A stretch of 64,000 nucleotides of DNA. It comes from Salinivibrio kushneri (GTDB taxonomy: Bacteria; Pseudomonadota; Gammaproteobacteria; Enterobacterales; Vibrionaceae). Below the pieces are notes generated by a model. It did no database searches and was not told the origin of the DNA. It was given only the letters and a program-made list of their open reading frames with translations. Every line of letters begins with the position of its first letter. The first letter of the stretch is position 1. Shown in pieces: positions 29,566 to 40,900 of this stretch. Where the stretch lies: the NCBI RefSeq assembly GCF_027286325.1, contig NZ_CP114588.1, forward strand, positions 1,699,317 to 1,763,316, read 5' to 3'. The translations under genes were made by a program, and so were the position numbers.

Positions 29566-30588
29566 CTAATGCCTCTCGAGAAGAACTGCCTCTAAACGGT
29601 CACTTATCTTAGTTGGGATTTGCCGTTCGACCTCGTGCACCGCCTCAAAAATAGCGTTTTCGTAAGCGGCGATATCAGCGCGTCCGTGGCTTTTTACAAC
29701 GATGCCGCGCAATCCTAGCAAACTTGCGCCGTTGTACTGGTCGGGTTTCAGCTGTTGGAGTTGATTTAATAGATCAGAAAATAGCCATTTCGCGATCCAA
29801 CGCTTAATAGGATGCGGGTGGAGGTGGGCTTTCACCTTGTCGATGATCAAGCGTGCGACTCCCTCGCTGGTTTTTAACGCCACGTTGCCGACAAAGCCAT
29901 CACAGACAATCACATCGGTCTCACCTGTGTAGATTTGATCACCCTCTACGTAGCCGGTGTAACGCACGGACTCACTTTGCTGCAAGAGATCAGCACAGCG
30001 ACGCACCAAATCGTTCCCTTTTGTCGCTTCTTCACCAATATTTAATAGACCGATGCGCGGGGTATGGCCTAACTCAGCTTCCGCTAACACCGCGCCCATC
30101 ACCGCAAATTGGAATAAGGTATCCGCATCACAGGCCACATTGGCGCCTAAATCCAGCAACCATTTGCGTTGATATTGGGCGCCGGGCAAGGCGGTGACAA
30201 GGGCAGGACGATCAATACCGGGCAGCAGCTTAAGCAAATATTTGGACAACGCCATTAGCGCGCCCGTGTTCCCTGCACTCACACACGCATCCGCTTCACC
30301 ACTGGCCACCTTTTCCAATGCAACACGCATAGACGTATTATGACTGCGGCGCAGCGCGGTGGACGGGCGCATATCATTAGGGATCACGTCCGGGGCATGG
30401 ACGATAGATAATCGGGAATGATGCTGGGCATTGAGCTGATTAAGTGACGCCTTAATGTGGTGCTCGTCGCCCACTAGGATCACTTTTAGGTCCGCAAAAC
30501 GTGACAATGCCTGCACGGAGGCAGGCACTGTGACTTGGGGACCGAAATCCCCGCCCATCGCATCGAGTGCAATGGTTAACCTAGTCAA
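29566..30588 (-). CDS. plsX: phosphate acyltransferase PlsX
   Basis: Makes acyl-phosphate from acyl-ACP for phospholipid synthesis; 340 residues. N-terminus [29 protein letters not shown] and the C-terminal [20 protein letters not shown] are signatures. The start is a TTG at 30588; AAGG seven bases upstream overlaps the rpmF stop codon. E. coli plsX also begins MTRLT. Tightly linked to rpmF. Confidence 0.95.
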   Translation of the reverse strand: MTRLTIALDAMGGDFGPQVTVPASVQALSRFADLKVILVGDEHHIKASLNQLNAQHHSRLSIVHAPDVIPNDMRPSTALRRSHNTSMRVALEKVASGEADACVSAGNTGALMALSKYLLKLLPGIDRPALVTALPGAQYQRKWLLDLGANVACDADTLFQFAVMGAVLAEAELGHTPRIGLLNIGEEATKGNDLVRRCADLLQQSESVRYTGYVEGDQIYTGETDVIVCDGFVGNVALKTSEGVARLIIDKVKAHLHPHPIKRWIAKWLFSDLLNQLQQLKPDQYNGASLLGLRGIVVKSHGRADIAAYENAIFEAVHEVERQIPTKISDRLEAVLLERH

Positions 30589-30597
30589 GGGTCAACC

Positions 30598-30768
30598 TTA
30601 CTTGTTGATAACCTTGCGGCCACGGTAGAAACCGTCTGCAGTCATGTTGTGACGCAGGTGAGTCTCACCGCTAGTTTTGTCTACAGATACAGCTTGAGTA
30701 CCCAGTGCATCGTGTGAACGACGCATACCACGCTTAGAACGGGTTTTACGGTTCTTTTGTACGGCCAT
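30598..30768 (-). CDS. rpmF: 50S ribosomal protein L32
   Basis: A 56-residue basic ribosomal protein. It starts [20 protein letters not shown] and ends [10 protein letters not shown], the standard bacterial L32. It lies 5 bp after yceD and 9 bp before plsX, the conserved yceD-rpmF-plsX order. Confidence 0.97.
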   Translation of the reverse strand: MAVQKNRKTRSKRGMRRSHDALGTQAVSVDKTSGETHLRHNMTADGFYRGRKVINK

Positions 30769-30773
30769 TGACC

Positions 30774-31304
30774 CTACTCCTCGTTACTTTGCTTTAAGTT
30801 TTTTAGTACGGCAAACGGATTTGGACGCTCATCAGCAAGTGGGATTTCCCCATACACCATGTTCTCTGCACTAACTTTACAGTCGGTGTCTTCGTGCATG
30901 GCGACTTGTGGCAAGGCCACAATCAACTCGTCTTCGACTAATTGAATCAGATCAATCTCACCGTTTTCGTCGACTAATGCCGGCTCATAAGCATCCGGTA
31001 AATTGCCAACCTGGTCATCATTGAAAACCGGGCTATAAACGAATTCAGTTTCACAGCGATGTGAAAATGGTTCCCAACAACGTTGACACTCAAGACTGAC
31101 CGAAACGGTGGCACGACCAGTGACCGTTTTGAGCCCTTGGGCGTCAATGTCGAACGAAAGCATCACTTCCGCATCACTATCGATGCTTTGGGTTGCCTCA
31201 CCGAGACGCAACAAACGCTGCTTGTCTACAATACCATCGTAGTCAAGTTGCTTCTGTGCACAACGGAACGGATCAACCGTCAGCGGTAGCTTTACCTTCT
31301 GCAT
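30774..31304 (-). CDS. yceD: YceD (DUF177), 23S rRNA accumulation protein
   Basis: A 176-residue protein of the YceD/DUF177 family, important for 23S rRNA levels in proteobacteria and chloroplasts. The start [12 protein letters not shown] is almost the same as in E. coli YceD, and the paired cysteines in [10 protein letters not shown] are conserved. Cotranscribed with rpmF. No Shine-Dalgarno sequence precedes the ATG, and the nearest promoter would start RNA about three bases upstream, so the mRNA may be leaderless. Confidence 0.93.
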   Translation of the reverse strand: MQKVKLPLTVDPFRCAQKQLDYDGIVDKQRLLRLGEATQSIDSDAEVMLSFDIDAQGLKTVTGRATVSVSLECQRCWEPFSHRCETEFVYSPVFNDDQVGNLPDAYEPALVDENGEIDLIQLVEDELIVALPQVAMHEDTDCKVSAENMVYGEIPLADERPNPFAVLKNLKQSNEE

Positions 31305-31313
31305 AGGGCGCGA

Positions 31314-31342
31314 ATATTAGCCTCCAAATGCGCTGGAGTCAA
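31314..31342 (-). promoter_or_regulatory. promoter of the yceD-rpmF-plsX-fab operon
   Basis: On the minus strand TTGACT (31337-31342), 17-bp spacer, TAATAT (31314-31319). The predicted RNA start is near 31307, only about three bases before the yceD ATG at 31304. Confidence 0.72.
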
Positions 31343-31626
31343 AGAAAATGTTACCTGTGTCAGGCGCGAAAGGGTGATAGGAACAAAAGCACACAACCCA
31401 TCGGGTATCTGGATGCCTCTGGCACCTCGCCGACTCAGACCGACAACCGTGAAAACCAACCCTTTCACCGCGGTCAATAAGCCAGCCAGGCACACTCCCA
31501 CCGTTTTGCCCGACTCAAAGTCGCGCCCGCTATTTTTTCAGGTTAGACTGGGAGTTGAAAATAAACAATCATCGACCACGTAGATTGTTTAGTCATCTTC
31601 AACTGCGCGCAATATAAGGAACGATC
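31343..31626. other. intergenic region yceD / maf
   Basis: Divergent gap of about 320 bp in total. Besides the yceD promoter it contains an inverted repeat AAACAATC...GATTGTTT (31563-31590) just upstream of maf, and the ribosome site AAGGA of maf. Nothing else recognised. Confidence 0.45.
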
Positions 31627-32220
31627 ATGCACACAACGCAACCTCCCAAAATTGTGCTGGCTTCAAGCTCGCCGTATCGTCAAGCCATCTTTAAAAAGTT
31701 TGCGCTCCCGTTTACTGCATTCGCACCGGCAATTGATGAAAGTCGACATGACAACGAGCGTGCCACTGACATGGTTGAACGCTTGGCACTTGAAAAAGCC
31801 ATGGCGGGGATGCCGTTATTCGATAATGCTCTCATTATCGGTTCAGACCAAGTGTGTGTGATTGACGAGGAGGTGTTAGGCAAACCACATGAGCGAGAGG
31901 TCGCGATTGAGCAGCTAAAACGCGCGAGCGGCAAGCAAGTCACGTTTTATACGGGAATCGCGTTGATAAACAGCGACACCGGGGAGCATCAATCTGACGT
32001 TGAGCCGTTCCATGTCGACTTTCGTGAGCTTACCGAGCAGGAAATTGTCCGCTACATCGACAAAGAACTGCCGCTAGATTGTGCCGGCAGCTTCAAATGT
32101 GAAGGCTTGGGTATTGCCCTTTTCAATGCCATGCACGGACGTGATCCTAATACCCTTGTAGGCCTCCCACTGATACGCTTGCGTGAAATGTTAGAAAAGG
32201 AGGGGGTCTCGGTCATTTAA
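31627..32220 (+). CDS. yceF: Maf-like nucleotide pyrophosphatase (YceF)
   Basis: House-cleaning pyrophosphatase of the Maf family, YceF subgroup, which in E. coli prefers 7-methyl-GTP. The product has 197 residues (E. coli 194). LASSSPYRQAIFKKF at the N-terminus holds the SxxRxxxL motif; the acidic residues SDQVCVID and CAGSFKCEGLGIALF follow. Divergent from the yceD operon as in E. coli. AAGGA precedes the ATG. Confidence 0.92.
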   Translation: MHTTQPPKIVLASSSPYRQAIFKKFALPFTAFAPAIDESRHDNERATDMVERLALEKAMAGMPLFDNALIIGSDQVCVIDEEVLGKPHEREVAIEQLKRASGKQVTFYTGIALINSDTGEHQSDVEPFHVDFRELTEQEIVRYIDKELPLDCAGSFKCEGLGIALFNAMHGRDPNTLVGLPLIRLREMLEKEGVSVI

Positions 32221-32281
32221 TGCGCCAACTCATGGTCAGCGCACACATAGTTGCAACCTTACCAAGCACTTAAGCCGCAAA

Positions 32282-32998
32282 TTAGCTCACCAGCTCGTTT
32301 AGGCTGTTTAATACGGCAACGGGCTCAAACGCCGAAAGGCTGGCAGACGCTTCTACGCCCCAAGTGACCGCGAGCCTTGCCATACCCGCATTGATGGCCA
32401 GTTGCATATCATGTCCAGTATCACCAATCATCAGCGCCTTATCACGTGGGATGCCTGTTTGCACTAACACTTCATCAAGCATTTTCGGATCAGGCTTAGA
32501 AGCCGTTTCATCCGCACAACGCGTGGCGGCGAACAAATCTTGGGTCCCCGTCTCCATCATCGCCCTATCCAGCCCAGCGCGTGATTTCCCCGTTGCCACC
32601 GCCAATTCAAACCCCTGCGCTTTTAGAGACATAAGGGTATTTTTCACTCCAGGAAAAAGCTGACAGGACGTTGGATTATCATGCACAAACTGTTGGCGGT
32701 AGTGGTGAATCCAATCGTCATACCACGCTGGATCTGCATCAGGGTAAAGCAGCTGATAACCTTTTTCTAAGCTCAGGCCAATCATGGTTTGCAAACGCTC
32801 AGGAGGTAAAATGGGTAATTGCCCTGTTAATCGAGCCGCCGCATCGAGGCTAGAGACAATGCGTCCAATCGAATCCATCACAGTGCCATCCCAGTCAAAG
32901 ATCAACAATGAGTATGGGGCAAGCACTGAGTGCGACGGTTGGCTGGCCGGACTTTCGCCAGCTTGCCAAGCAGATGTAAGCGATAATTCGACAGTCAT
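32282..32998 (-). CDS. HAD family phosphatase, phosphoglycolate-phosphatase-like
   Basis: A 238-residue HAD-IA hydrolase with the ATG at 32998 (AGAGG upstream), directly after rluC. Motif I FDWDGTVMD (nucleophile Asp), motif II VATGKS, Lys in ASKPDPKM and motif IV GDTGHDM are all present, so it should be active. The substrate cannot be told. The frame continues upstream into rluC without a start signal. The N-terminal 30 residues are Ser-rich and not part of the HAD fold. The rluC-HAD pair is common in vibrios and pseudomonads. Confidence 0.88.
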   Translation of the reverse strand: MTVELSLTSAWQAGESPASQPSHSVLAPYSLLIFDWDGTVMDSIGRIVSSLDAAARLTGQLPILPPERLQTMIGLSLEKGYQLLYPDADPAWYDDWIHHYRQQFVHDNPTSCQLFPGVKNTLMSLKAQGFELAVATGKSRAGLDRAMMETGTQDLFAATRCADETASKPDPKMLDEVLVQTGIPRDKALMIGDTGHDMQLAINAGMARLAVTWGVEASASLSAFEPVAVLNSLNELVS

Positions 32999-33002
32999 GG
33001 AT

Positions 33003-33965
33003 TTAGCCTCTGCGTGATGCGTTTTTTGCCCGTAACCCGTCAAGTACCCGCTCAAGTTTGGGCTCCATGGGCGCGTTAAGCGTCATGGTTTCATCATTCC
33101 CTGGGTGCACAAAACGAATCGTGGCGGCATGTAAAAATAATCGATCTAGCCCCACAGCCTTGGTGTAAGCATCAAAACGGGGATCGCCATAGCGGTCATC
33201 CCACGCCAAAGGATGCCCTACATATTGCGCATGGACTCGAATTTGGTGTGTCCGACCTGTTACTGGGCTCGCTTGCACGAGAGTGGCTTCCGCAAACGTC
33301 TCAACCACTTTAAAACGGGTTTCCGACGGCTTTCCCTCGGGATTAACACGGACAATGCTGTTCACCTCGTTTTTCAACAAAGGCGCTGTCACCTTACGCT
33401 GCTTAGCGGACCAGTGACCCATGACCAAGGCATAATAGTCTTTGCGTACCGATTTTTCGCGAAATTGCGCTTGCAGATGGCGCAACGCAGACCGTTTTTT
33501 AGCAATCAATAAGATCCCCGAGGTGTCTCTATCAATCCGGTGCACCAGCTCCAAAAAGCGCGCTTTAGGACGCAGTGCGCGCATTGCCTCTATCGCGCCA
33601 AATTGTAGCCCACTCCCCCCGTGCACCGCGGTACCTGAAGGCTTATTGAGCACAAGTAGGTGGTCATCTTCATAAAGAATGCAATGCTCAAGCGCAGCCA
33701 CTTTGTCTAACTTGGTACTGGGGGCGGCTTTCTCATCGCGCTCGGGAAGCCGGATCGGAGGCACTCTCACCACGTCTCCAGCTTGCAGCTTATACTCGGG
33801 TTTTATGCGTTTTTTATTAACTCGCACTTCTCCTTTACGAAGCACGCGATAAATCATACTTTTGGGGACATTTTTCAGCTGATTTCGCAGAAAATTGTCG
33901 ATGCGTTGGCCGGCGATGTCGTCATCGATGTCGATGAATCGCACTTGAGTTTTTTGTTCTGTCAT
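33003..33965 (-). CDS. rluC: 23S rRNA pseudouridine(955/2504/2580) synthase
   Basis: Modifies three uridines of 23S rRNA. An N-terminal S4 RNA-binding domain (QRIDNFLRNQLKNVPKSMIYRVLRKGEVRVN) is followed by the synthase domain with catalytic Asp in LVHRIDRDTSGILL. From ATG 33965 the product has 320 residues (E. coli 319). Upstream ATG codons at 33974 and 34001 are possible; none has a well-spaced ribosome site. Divergent from rne, as in E. coli. Confidence 0.94.
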   Translation of the reverse strand: MTEQKTQVRFIDIDDDIAGQRIDNFLRNQLKNVPKSMIYRVLRKGEVRVNKKRIKPEYKLQAGDVVRVPPIRLPERDEKAAPSTKLDKVAALEHCILYEDDHLLVLNKPSGTAVHGGSGLQFGAIEAMRALRPKARFLELVHRIDRDTSGILLIAKKRSALRHLQAQFREKSVRKDYYALVMGHWSAKQRKVTAPLLKNEVNSIVRVNPEGKPSETRFKVVETFAEATLVQASPVTGRTHQIRVHAQYVGHPLAWDDRYGDPRFDAYTKAVGLDRLFLHAATIRFVHPGNDETMTLNAPMEPKLERVLDGLRAKNASRRG

Positions 33966-34001
33966 AACCTTCATTCTACCGCTAAGCACAGCGACATGCA
34001 C

Positions 34002-34649
34002 CTGCTACCGCAAGCCATCCCTCACTTAACACAGCCGCGGGTTGTGTTCGTCCCCGCAACCGCGAGTGGCACAAGGCATTGTCGTGCAAAAAAACACCAC
34101 ATCGGCGCGGTTTTACTACCAACGCAACATAAGCGAATAAAGCCGATTGCTGGACTTTAGTCTCCCTGCTATAGTTGCGGCGTTAATCAGAAAAGCAAAC
34201 GCTTATCTGAAACACAGCTTATCGCCTGTGACAGCGATTTCATCAGTGGAACATGCACTTTTCGAAAAAAGGCCTGGTCTGCGATGAGTCAATCAAGTGA
34301 TAGCTGTATACGGTTATATCCGTAAAAGCACCATAATTCCGAATGCTTTTAAGGCGTTACGCGGCAATTGGCGTAAGACGTAAACCAAAAGCACCCGTTT
34401 AGTGTGTTGACACGAGACCGTTAGTCAGTGTCAGAGCTCTCCGCCATCGGTAAAAACGGCGGACGCCAACTGCGTAATCCGGTGAGCCATAAAAACCGTT
34501 GTAGCTGGCCGATTAAAACTTGCCCGAGCGCACCCCTGATTTTCTCCAGCCGGGAGGCTGCACCATATCAGACTTGGGGTCAGGCAGCATTGACGACTGC
34601 TCTCGTCATCAACCGCTAATAACAACGATAAATAAATGAGAAAAATCAG
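34002..34649 (+). promoter_or_regulatory. long upstream region / 5' UTR of rne
   Basis: About 650 bp between the divergent rluC and rne genes. No protein gene is supported. The part from about 34430 to 34640 can form several hairpins, for example CCGCC...GGCGG at 34441-34463. In E. coli a structured leader of some 360 nt lets RNase E control its own mRNA decay; by position and structure this is the likely equivalent. Confidence 0.5.
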
Positions 34650-37607
34650 ATGAAAAGAATGTTGATTAACGCAACTCAGAAGGAAGAGTTGCGCGTCGCA
34701 TTGGTCGACGGTCAACGGCTGTACGATCTCGATATCGAGAGTCCCGGCCATGAATCAAAAAAAGCGAATATCTACAAAGGACGCATTACCCGTATCGAAC
34801 CAAGCCTGGAAGCGGCATTTGTTGACTACGGCGCAGAACGACACGGTTTTCTCCCTCTTAAAGAAATTGCCCGCGAATACTTCCCTTCCGGTTACACCTA
34901 TCAAGGCCGCCCTAACATCAAAGATGTGGTAAAAGAAGGCCAGGAAGTGATTGTCCAAGTGGACAAAGAAGAGCGCGGCAATAAAGGGGCTGCTCTGACT
35001 ACGTTTGTATCGTTAGCAGGTAGCTACTTGGTATTAATGCCAAACAACCCACGTGCCGGCGGGATTTCTCGTCGCATCGAGGGAGAAGAACGTAGTCAGC
35101 TCAAAGAAGCCATGTCTGGCCTCGAACTGCCGCAAGGTATGGGCTTGATTGTACGTACCGCAGGTGTGGGCAAATCTGCCGAAGAGCTTGAATGGGACTT
35201 GAAAGTCCTGCTAAACCACTGGCAAGCGGTGAAAGAAGCCGCAGACGCCAACCCTGCCCCTTTCCTTATCCATCAAGAAAGTAACGTGATTGCACGCGCA
35301 ATCCGCGACTATTTACGCCGTGATATCGGTGAGATCTTGATTGATAGTGAGAAGGTCTTTCAACGCGCGCAAGAGCACATCAAGCTGGTTCGCCCTGACT
35401 TTGTCAGCCGCATCAAGTTCTATGAAGGCGAAGTGCCGCTATTTAGCCATTACCAGATAGAGAGCCAAATTGAATCTGCGTTCCAACGCGAGGTTCGCTT
35501 GCCGTCTGGTGGTTCGATCGTGATCGACCCCACCGAAGCCCTCACCTCTATCGATATCAACTCTGCTCGTGCCACTAAAGGAAGCGATATCGAAGAGACA
35601 GCACGCCAAACAAACGTTGAAGCGGCAGAAGAAATTGCCCGCCAATTGCGTTTGCGTGATCTGGGTGGACTGGTCGTTATCGATTTCATCGATATGACCC
35701 CCGTGCGCCACCAACGTGAAGTGGAAAACAAACTACGCGACTCTGTCCGTATGGATCGTGCACGCGTGCAAATCGGCCGTATTTCGCGCTTTGGTTTGCT
35801 GGAAATGTCACGCCAACGCCTCAGTCCATCACTGGCAGAAGCAAGCCATCACATTTGCCCGCGCTGTAAAGGCACCGGTGTAATTCGTGATAACGAATCG
35901 CTAGCATTGTCCATTCTTCGTTTGATGGAAGAAGAGGCAATGAAAGAGAACACGGCGCAAGTACTGGGTATCGTCCCTGTCCCCGTCGCCTCTTACCTGC
36001 TTAACGAAAAACGCCGCTCGGTCCAGCACATTGAGAAATACCACAATGTCAAAGTGGTCGTGGTACCAAATGCCGACATGCAGACGCCACACTTTGATGT
36101 GGTTCGCGTCCGCGGCGGTGAAGAAATGGCGAACCTGTCTTATCAGCTGCCAAGCCAGATTGATGCGCTCAGAGAAGTAGAAGCACGCGAAGAGCCACAA
36201 CAAGCACGTCCAGCGAAAAAGCGTGAAGAACCTGTTTTACAAGGGTTTGCAGCGCCAAGCTCGCCGGCACCAAGTGCAACTAAAACGGCCGCACCAGCCA
36301 ATGAGCCAGCAGCGTCGGCTCAGCCTGGCCTGTTCACCAAAGTGGGTCAGTTCTTCTCGCGCTTGTTTGCCGCGCCAGCTGATGATGCAACAACCGCGTC
36401 GTCAAAACCTACCGCCCAACCTGAGCCAGCTCAAACAGGGCAAAGCCAGAAGCCAACACACAGCCAGCGCAATAAGTCACGTGGCAACAACAAACCACAA
36501 AATCGCGATGAGCAAAGTGAAGGTGGCAACGGCGAACGTGGACGTAACAATAAACAACGTCGCCAGAACAAGCCGCAAGAAGAGCGTCGCGACAATAATC
36601 GTAAAGGGAAAAAACCCCGTAACGATAACCGCAACGACAAAGCGAAAAAGCCTGCCGCGCAACAAGATGAGGCCAAGGCAACGAAGCCACAGTCTGACAA
36701 TGCGGATAAAGGCAACAAACAGCACGACCAAAAAGCGGAGAAAACCGAACAGGTTAAACAACGCCGCCAACGTCGTAAGCTGAATCGCAGCGTGCGTATC
36801 AACAAAGATAATGCGGATACCCAAGTTGCCACCGAGGTAACACCTGACCAAGGCAAAGACTTGCAGCAAGTCGGGGCTGAAGTCGCACAACAGGCTAAAC
36901 AGCAGCCTGATAACGCGAAGAAAGAAGGTCAGCAGGACAAGCGTCGTAACCGTCGCTCACCGCGCCACCTTCGCGCGAGTGGACAGCGTCGTCGCCGTCG
37001 CCCAATGGTGAAAAGCCCTATGCCACTCACGACAGGCATGGCGTCTCCCGAAATGGCGATGGGCAAGGTATGGTCGGCAGAGCAACCCGTGAAAGTGAAG
37101 CAAGATCGCCGCCGCCAAGACAAACGCCAAAACAGTAAGGCTATTATCGGTGGTGTTGCCCGTCCAGAAATGGCCATGGGTAAAGTCATTATCATGCAAG
37201 CTAAGTCGGAGGAGACAGATTCAGTGTCGGCCCAACCGATGGCATCGATAAGTACTTCTGAGCCAGCACCACAACCGGCACATAGCCAAGCAACACCGGT
37301 TATCGACGCTGCGCCGAAGGTCGCCACGCCAGACGCACCAGTGACAACCCCTGCGCAGGACTCAGAGGTCGATTTAGTGACCGAAAAAGTGATTGAACGC
37401 GAAGCGGAAATCAATGCCCCAACGGCAACGATTCAATACCGCCGAGCCACATCACCGATGATGAAAGCACCGGCACCGAGCGAAACGGTTGATCACAGCC
37501 CTGTGGCAATCGCCGCCTTTAAAGCGCCTAACCCAGAAGCGAAAGCTGCGGGTAGCGCTGAGGCACGTGCGTCTGCCTACGCACCGGCAACCAAACCTCA
37601 GTACTAA
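34650..37607 (+). CDS. rne: ribonuclease E
   Basis: Endoribonuclease that starts mRNA decay and processes rRNA and tRNA; scaffold of the degradosome. The product has 985 residues (E. coli 1061). [22 protein letters not shown] begins the catalytic half; the S1 domain covers about 35-120. Catalytic Asp residues are in [10 protein letters not shown] (about 303) and VVIDFIDM (about 346); the zinc link is CPRCKGTG (about 404-407). A membrane-anchoring helix follows near 570 ([15 protein letters not shown]). The C-terminal half is low-complexity, rich in Arg, Gln and Asn (RNA binding), with two copies of a PEMAMGKV micro-motif. Ends in a strong terminator. Confidence 0.97.
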   Translation: MKRMLINATQKEELRVALVDGQRLYDLDIESPGHESKKANIYKGRITRIEPSLEAAFVDYGAERHGFLPLKEIAREYFPSGYTYQGRPNIKDVVKEGQEVIVQVDKEERGNKGAALTTFVSLAGSYLVLMPNNPRAGGISRRIEGEERSQLKEAMSGLELPQGMGLIVRTAGVGKSAEELEWDLKVLLNHWQAVKEAADANPAPFLIHQESNVIARAIRDYLRRDIGEILIDSEKVFQRAQEHIKLVRPDFVSRIKFYEGEVPLFSHYQIESQIESAFQREVRLPSGGSIVIDPTEALTSIDINSARATKGSDIEETARQTNVEAAEEIARQLRLRDLGGLVVIDFIDMTPVRHQREVENKLRDSVRMDRARVQIGRISRFGLLEMSRQRLSPSLAEASHHICPRCKGTGVIRDNESLALSILRLMEEEAMKENTAQVLGIVPVPVASYLLNEKRRSVQHIEKYHNVKVVVVPNADMQTPHFDVVRVRGGEEMANLSYQLPSQIDALREVEAREEPQQARPAKKREEPVLQGFAAPSSPAPSATKTAAPANEPAASAQPGLFTKVGQFFSRLFAAPADDATTASSKPTAQPEPAQTGQSQKPTHSQRNKSRGNNKPQNRDEQSEGGNGERGRNNKQRRQNKPQEERRDNNRKGKKPRNDNRNDKAKKPAAQQDEAKATKPQSDNADKGNKQHDQKAEKTEQVKQRRQRRKLNRSVRINKDNADTQVATEVTPDQGKDLQQVGAEVAQQAKQQPDNAKKEGQQDKRRNRRSPRHLRASGQRRRRRPMVKSPMPLTTGMASPEMAMGKVWSAEQPVKVKQDRRRQDKRQNSKAIIGGVARPEMAMGKVIIMQAKSEETDSVSAQPMASISTSEPAPQPAHSQATPVIDAAPKVATPDAPVTTPAQDSEVDLVTEKVIEREAEINAPTATIQYRRATSPMMKAPAPSETVDHSPVAIAAFKAPNPEAKAAGSAEARASAYAPATKPQY

Positions 37608-37629
37608 TTCCGTTTGCTTTCGGAATGCT

Positions 37630-37661
37630 AAAGGCCTCGGCATCTGTCGAGGCCTTTTTTT
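37630..37661 (+). terminator. terminator of rne
   Basis: Stem AAAGGCCTCG / CGAGGCCTTT, 8-base loop, long T-run. Confidence 0.92.
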
Positions 37662-37912
37662 CACCTTTCTTCAATGAAATAACGTGGATAAAACATACGC
37701 AAACTTGCAGCGATACACGGAAAAGTGCGTCGATCCACACGCTTCCATAGCGACTTCCTTGTCAAAGCGAAAAAACTCAGTAACGTCATGGCATAAGATG
37801 ATTGTCGTGTCGTCGCGCACACCCAGCTCTATTCGCCAGAGACACAGGCTCATCAGGGGCCAAAATACGACCACGACATTGGAAAGTTGCTGTAGGGAAG
37901 ACGCTGTTGCTT

Positions 37913-40900
37913 ATGAAAACCTTGTTTACTGCTTATCCATTTAAACGCCTCCATCACACCTTGATGCTGGCCTTTCTTCTATTGAGCCTCCTCCCTCTGA
38001 TCTTAGTCGCCTTGTTTTTTCTTAACGCCCATAGCCAAGATCTCCAAGAACAAAGCACAGCTCACCTTTTATCGGTGCGCGACAGTAAACAACAGCAAAT
38101 CAATGATTACTTTGATGCGAAAGAAGCGGAGGTGCTCGGATTTGTCGCTTCGGAGCTCGCCTACGCCAGCGGTGGCCATTTTTATGGTTTGGTCAACGCA
38201 TTTCAGCGACTACGACCAAACATCGACGCGGCTCGTGATTACGCGCAACGCCGCTACTACCTTGGGTCCGGTGAGAGGGTGAAAACACCTGTGCGCAAGG
38301 ACGATCCCAACTATTCCGCCACCGAGCGTTATCGGCTGCTGCACAAACGCTACCACCGCGCTTATCAAGCTTTGCTCGCCCGCGCAGATTTTGACGATCT
38401 ACTCTTGGTCGACAAGCAAGGCAACGTCACTTATTCGGTGAAAAAACTGAGCAACTATGGCACAAACTTACTCTCAGGCCCTCACCGTGATGCACGATTG
38501 GGGCAAACGTTCGCGACCCTACAACAGCAAACGCAACAAACAAAAGGGAAGTTAGATCCGACGCCTAAGGTGATTATCTCTGATTTTTCCGCGGAAGAGA
38601 CCGACACCCGCGTTGCATGGCTGGGCGCCCCCATTATTCAGCAAGGGTATCTCCATAGCTACGCGCTCTTCCGGCTTCCTAGCCATGCCCTTACCAGGCT
38701 GATGGCACCCAGAGAAACCAATGCGATTGAAACACACCTCGTCGGTGATGACGGCAAGACTCGTGCGCACTCAACCAGCAACAGTGAGCTTGTCAGTAAC
38801 TCGCCTGCCATAGAAAAAGCATTAGCCGGAGAAACGGGTGTTACCCGCTATCAAGCCCAGTCAGGCCAAACCATGCTCGCCGCCTACACGCCTATTCGCA
38901 CGCACGGCCTGAAATGGGGACTCGTGGCAGAAGTGCCTACACAAGTGGCCTATGCACGCATCCACCAACTGCAACAGCTTTTTATCGTCGCCATGTTACT
39001 TGCTATTCTCGCAGTGGTGGTTGCCTCGCACTATATGTCCAACTTTATTACTCGCCCACTGCTTCAACTTACGTGGGCGGCCGAAAAAGTCAGTGCGGGT
39101 GACCTTGATACCCAAATCCACCACACGCGTCGTCGTGATGAAATCGGGCGTTTGGCGGTGAGCTTTGCCCGTATGCGCCATGCCATCCGCGAAAAGCTGG
39201 TCTTAATCCGCCAGCAGAACCAAACCTTAGAAGCTAACATCACCACCATACGTGCTCAGAATGAAGAGCTACATGTGGCCAACAAACTGAAAGATGAATT
39301 CTTGGCAACCACCTCTCACGAACTTCGCACCCCATTGCACGGCATGATAGGGATTGCCGAAGCACTGATTGACGGTGCGAACGGTCCGATTAGTCGCGAC
39401 CACCAGTATCAACTGTCGATTATCGTCAACAGCGGCCAGCGCTTGGCCAAGCTGGTCGATGATCTCTTGGACTACCATAAAATGCGTTATGGGCAATTAG
39501 ACTTAGAACAAGGCCCTGTCAATCTCAACGCCATCACACAGCTTGTGCTGTCACTCGCCAAACACCTTAAAAAAGATAAGCCGCTAAACATCATTAATCA
39601 GCTCAGCGACACACCAATCTGGGTACACGCGGACCCCCAACGCCTTGAACAAGTTATGTACAACTTACTGGGGAATGCGATTAAGTTCACCGATGCGGGT
39701 AAGATTGTTATTAGCGCCGACACCCTTGACGATCGCGTTCGCATCCAAGTGGTTGATACGGGTAAAGGGATCCCAGCGGAACAGTTAAGCACCGTTTTTG
39801 AGCCTCTCGCACAAGCAGTAAGTAGCCACTATCATTATCAACACGGCGCAGGTCTTGGTCTATCAATCAGTCGTCAGCTTGTCGAGTTGATGGGCGGCCA
39901 GCTTTACGTCAGTAGTCAGACGCAAGTGGGAACCACCTTTAGCTTCACCCTTCCCAGTGTCGATGAGCCCCCGGTGTTGAGCACCGAGTTTACCGCCTTT
40001 TCTACCCAACACATTCACCAAGCTGACACGCGAGAAGCGCTCGCCCGTTCCTCGTCAGAAGAGGTTAAACCAAGCGATAATAACAACGGGTTACATATTT
40101 TAGTGGTTGATGATGAACCAACCAACCAACAAGTACTCACTAGCTTTCTCAATATTGAAGGCTATCAGGTCAGCACAGCAAGCGATGGACGTACAGCCAT
40201 TGAGCATATCGCCACCACGAAACCGGATCTCATTTTGCTCGACGTGCTAATGCCCGGTATGAGTGGGTTCGAAGTCTGCGAGCAGCTTCGAGTACGCTTT
40301 GACCATGCTGCACTGCCGATTATCATGCTAACCGCCTTAAATCAGCCTGATGATCGCATCTATGGCTTTGAAATCGGTGCGAATGATTACCTATGTAAAC
40401 CCTTTGATAAAAGAGAGCTCGCTGCTCGGATAGCCACACACCTTGCCGCTAGCCAAGCGGAACAACGCCGCCAAGAAAACCAACGCCTCGAGCAAGCGCT
40501 TGAACAAAGTGCGCGGCAGCAAGCCAGCCTACTCGAAACCCAGTCTTGGTTGATTTCACAACTCTCTCTCGCCCCTGAAGCCATGTTAGGTATGCGAAGA
40601 GATGGCCAGGTTCGCTTTGTTAACCAAGCGGCAGCATCCTTGTTTGGGCGTGAACAAGACGAGGTAAAACGGATGCACGGTCAAGCCTTGGTGAAAGCGC
40701 CCGAGCAAGCCAATCAGGTGGAGCACTATCAAGGTCCACTTACCATTTATATTGAAGGACAACCACAGGACGTTGACGGTATGCTGCTGCGTTTTCCAGC
40801 AGAGTCTGACATTGACAGCCTGTATGTCATCAACACAGACGCGCCCGTGTCTCAGTCTCGTATACAGAGCCTAGAAAGCGCCATCGAAGCCTTGTCTGGC

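Noticed and set aside
36223..36890. Several long frames on both strands inside rne
   Set aside because: They are shadows of the low-complexity Arg/Gln-rich coding sequence; codon phase follows rne.
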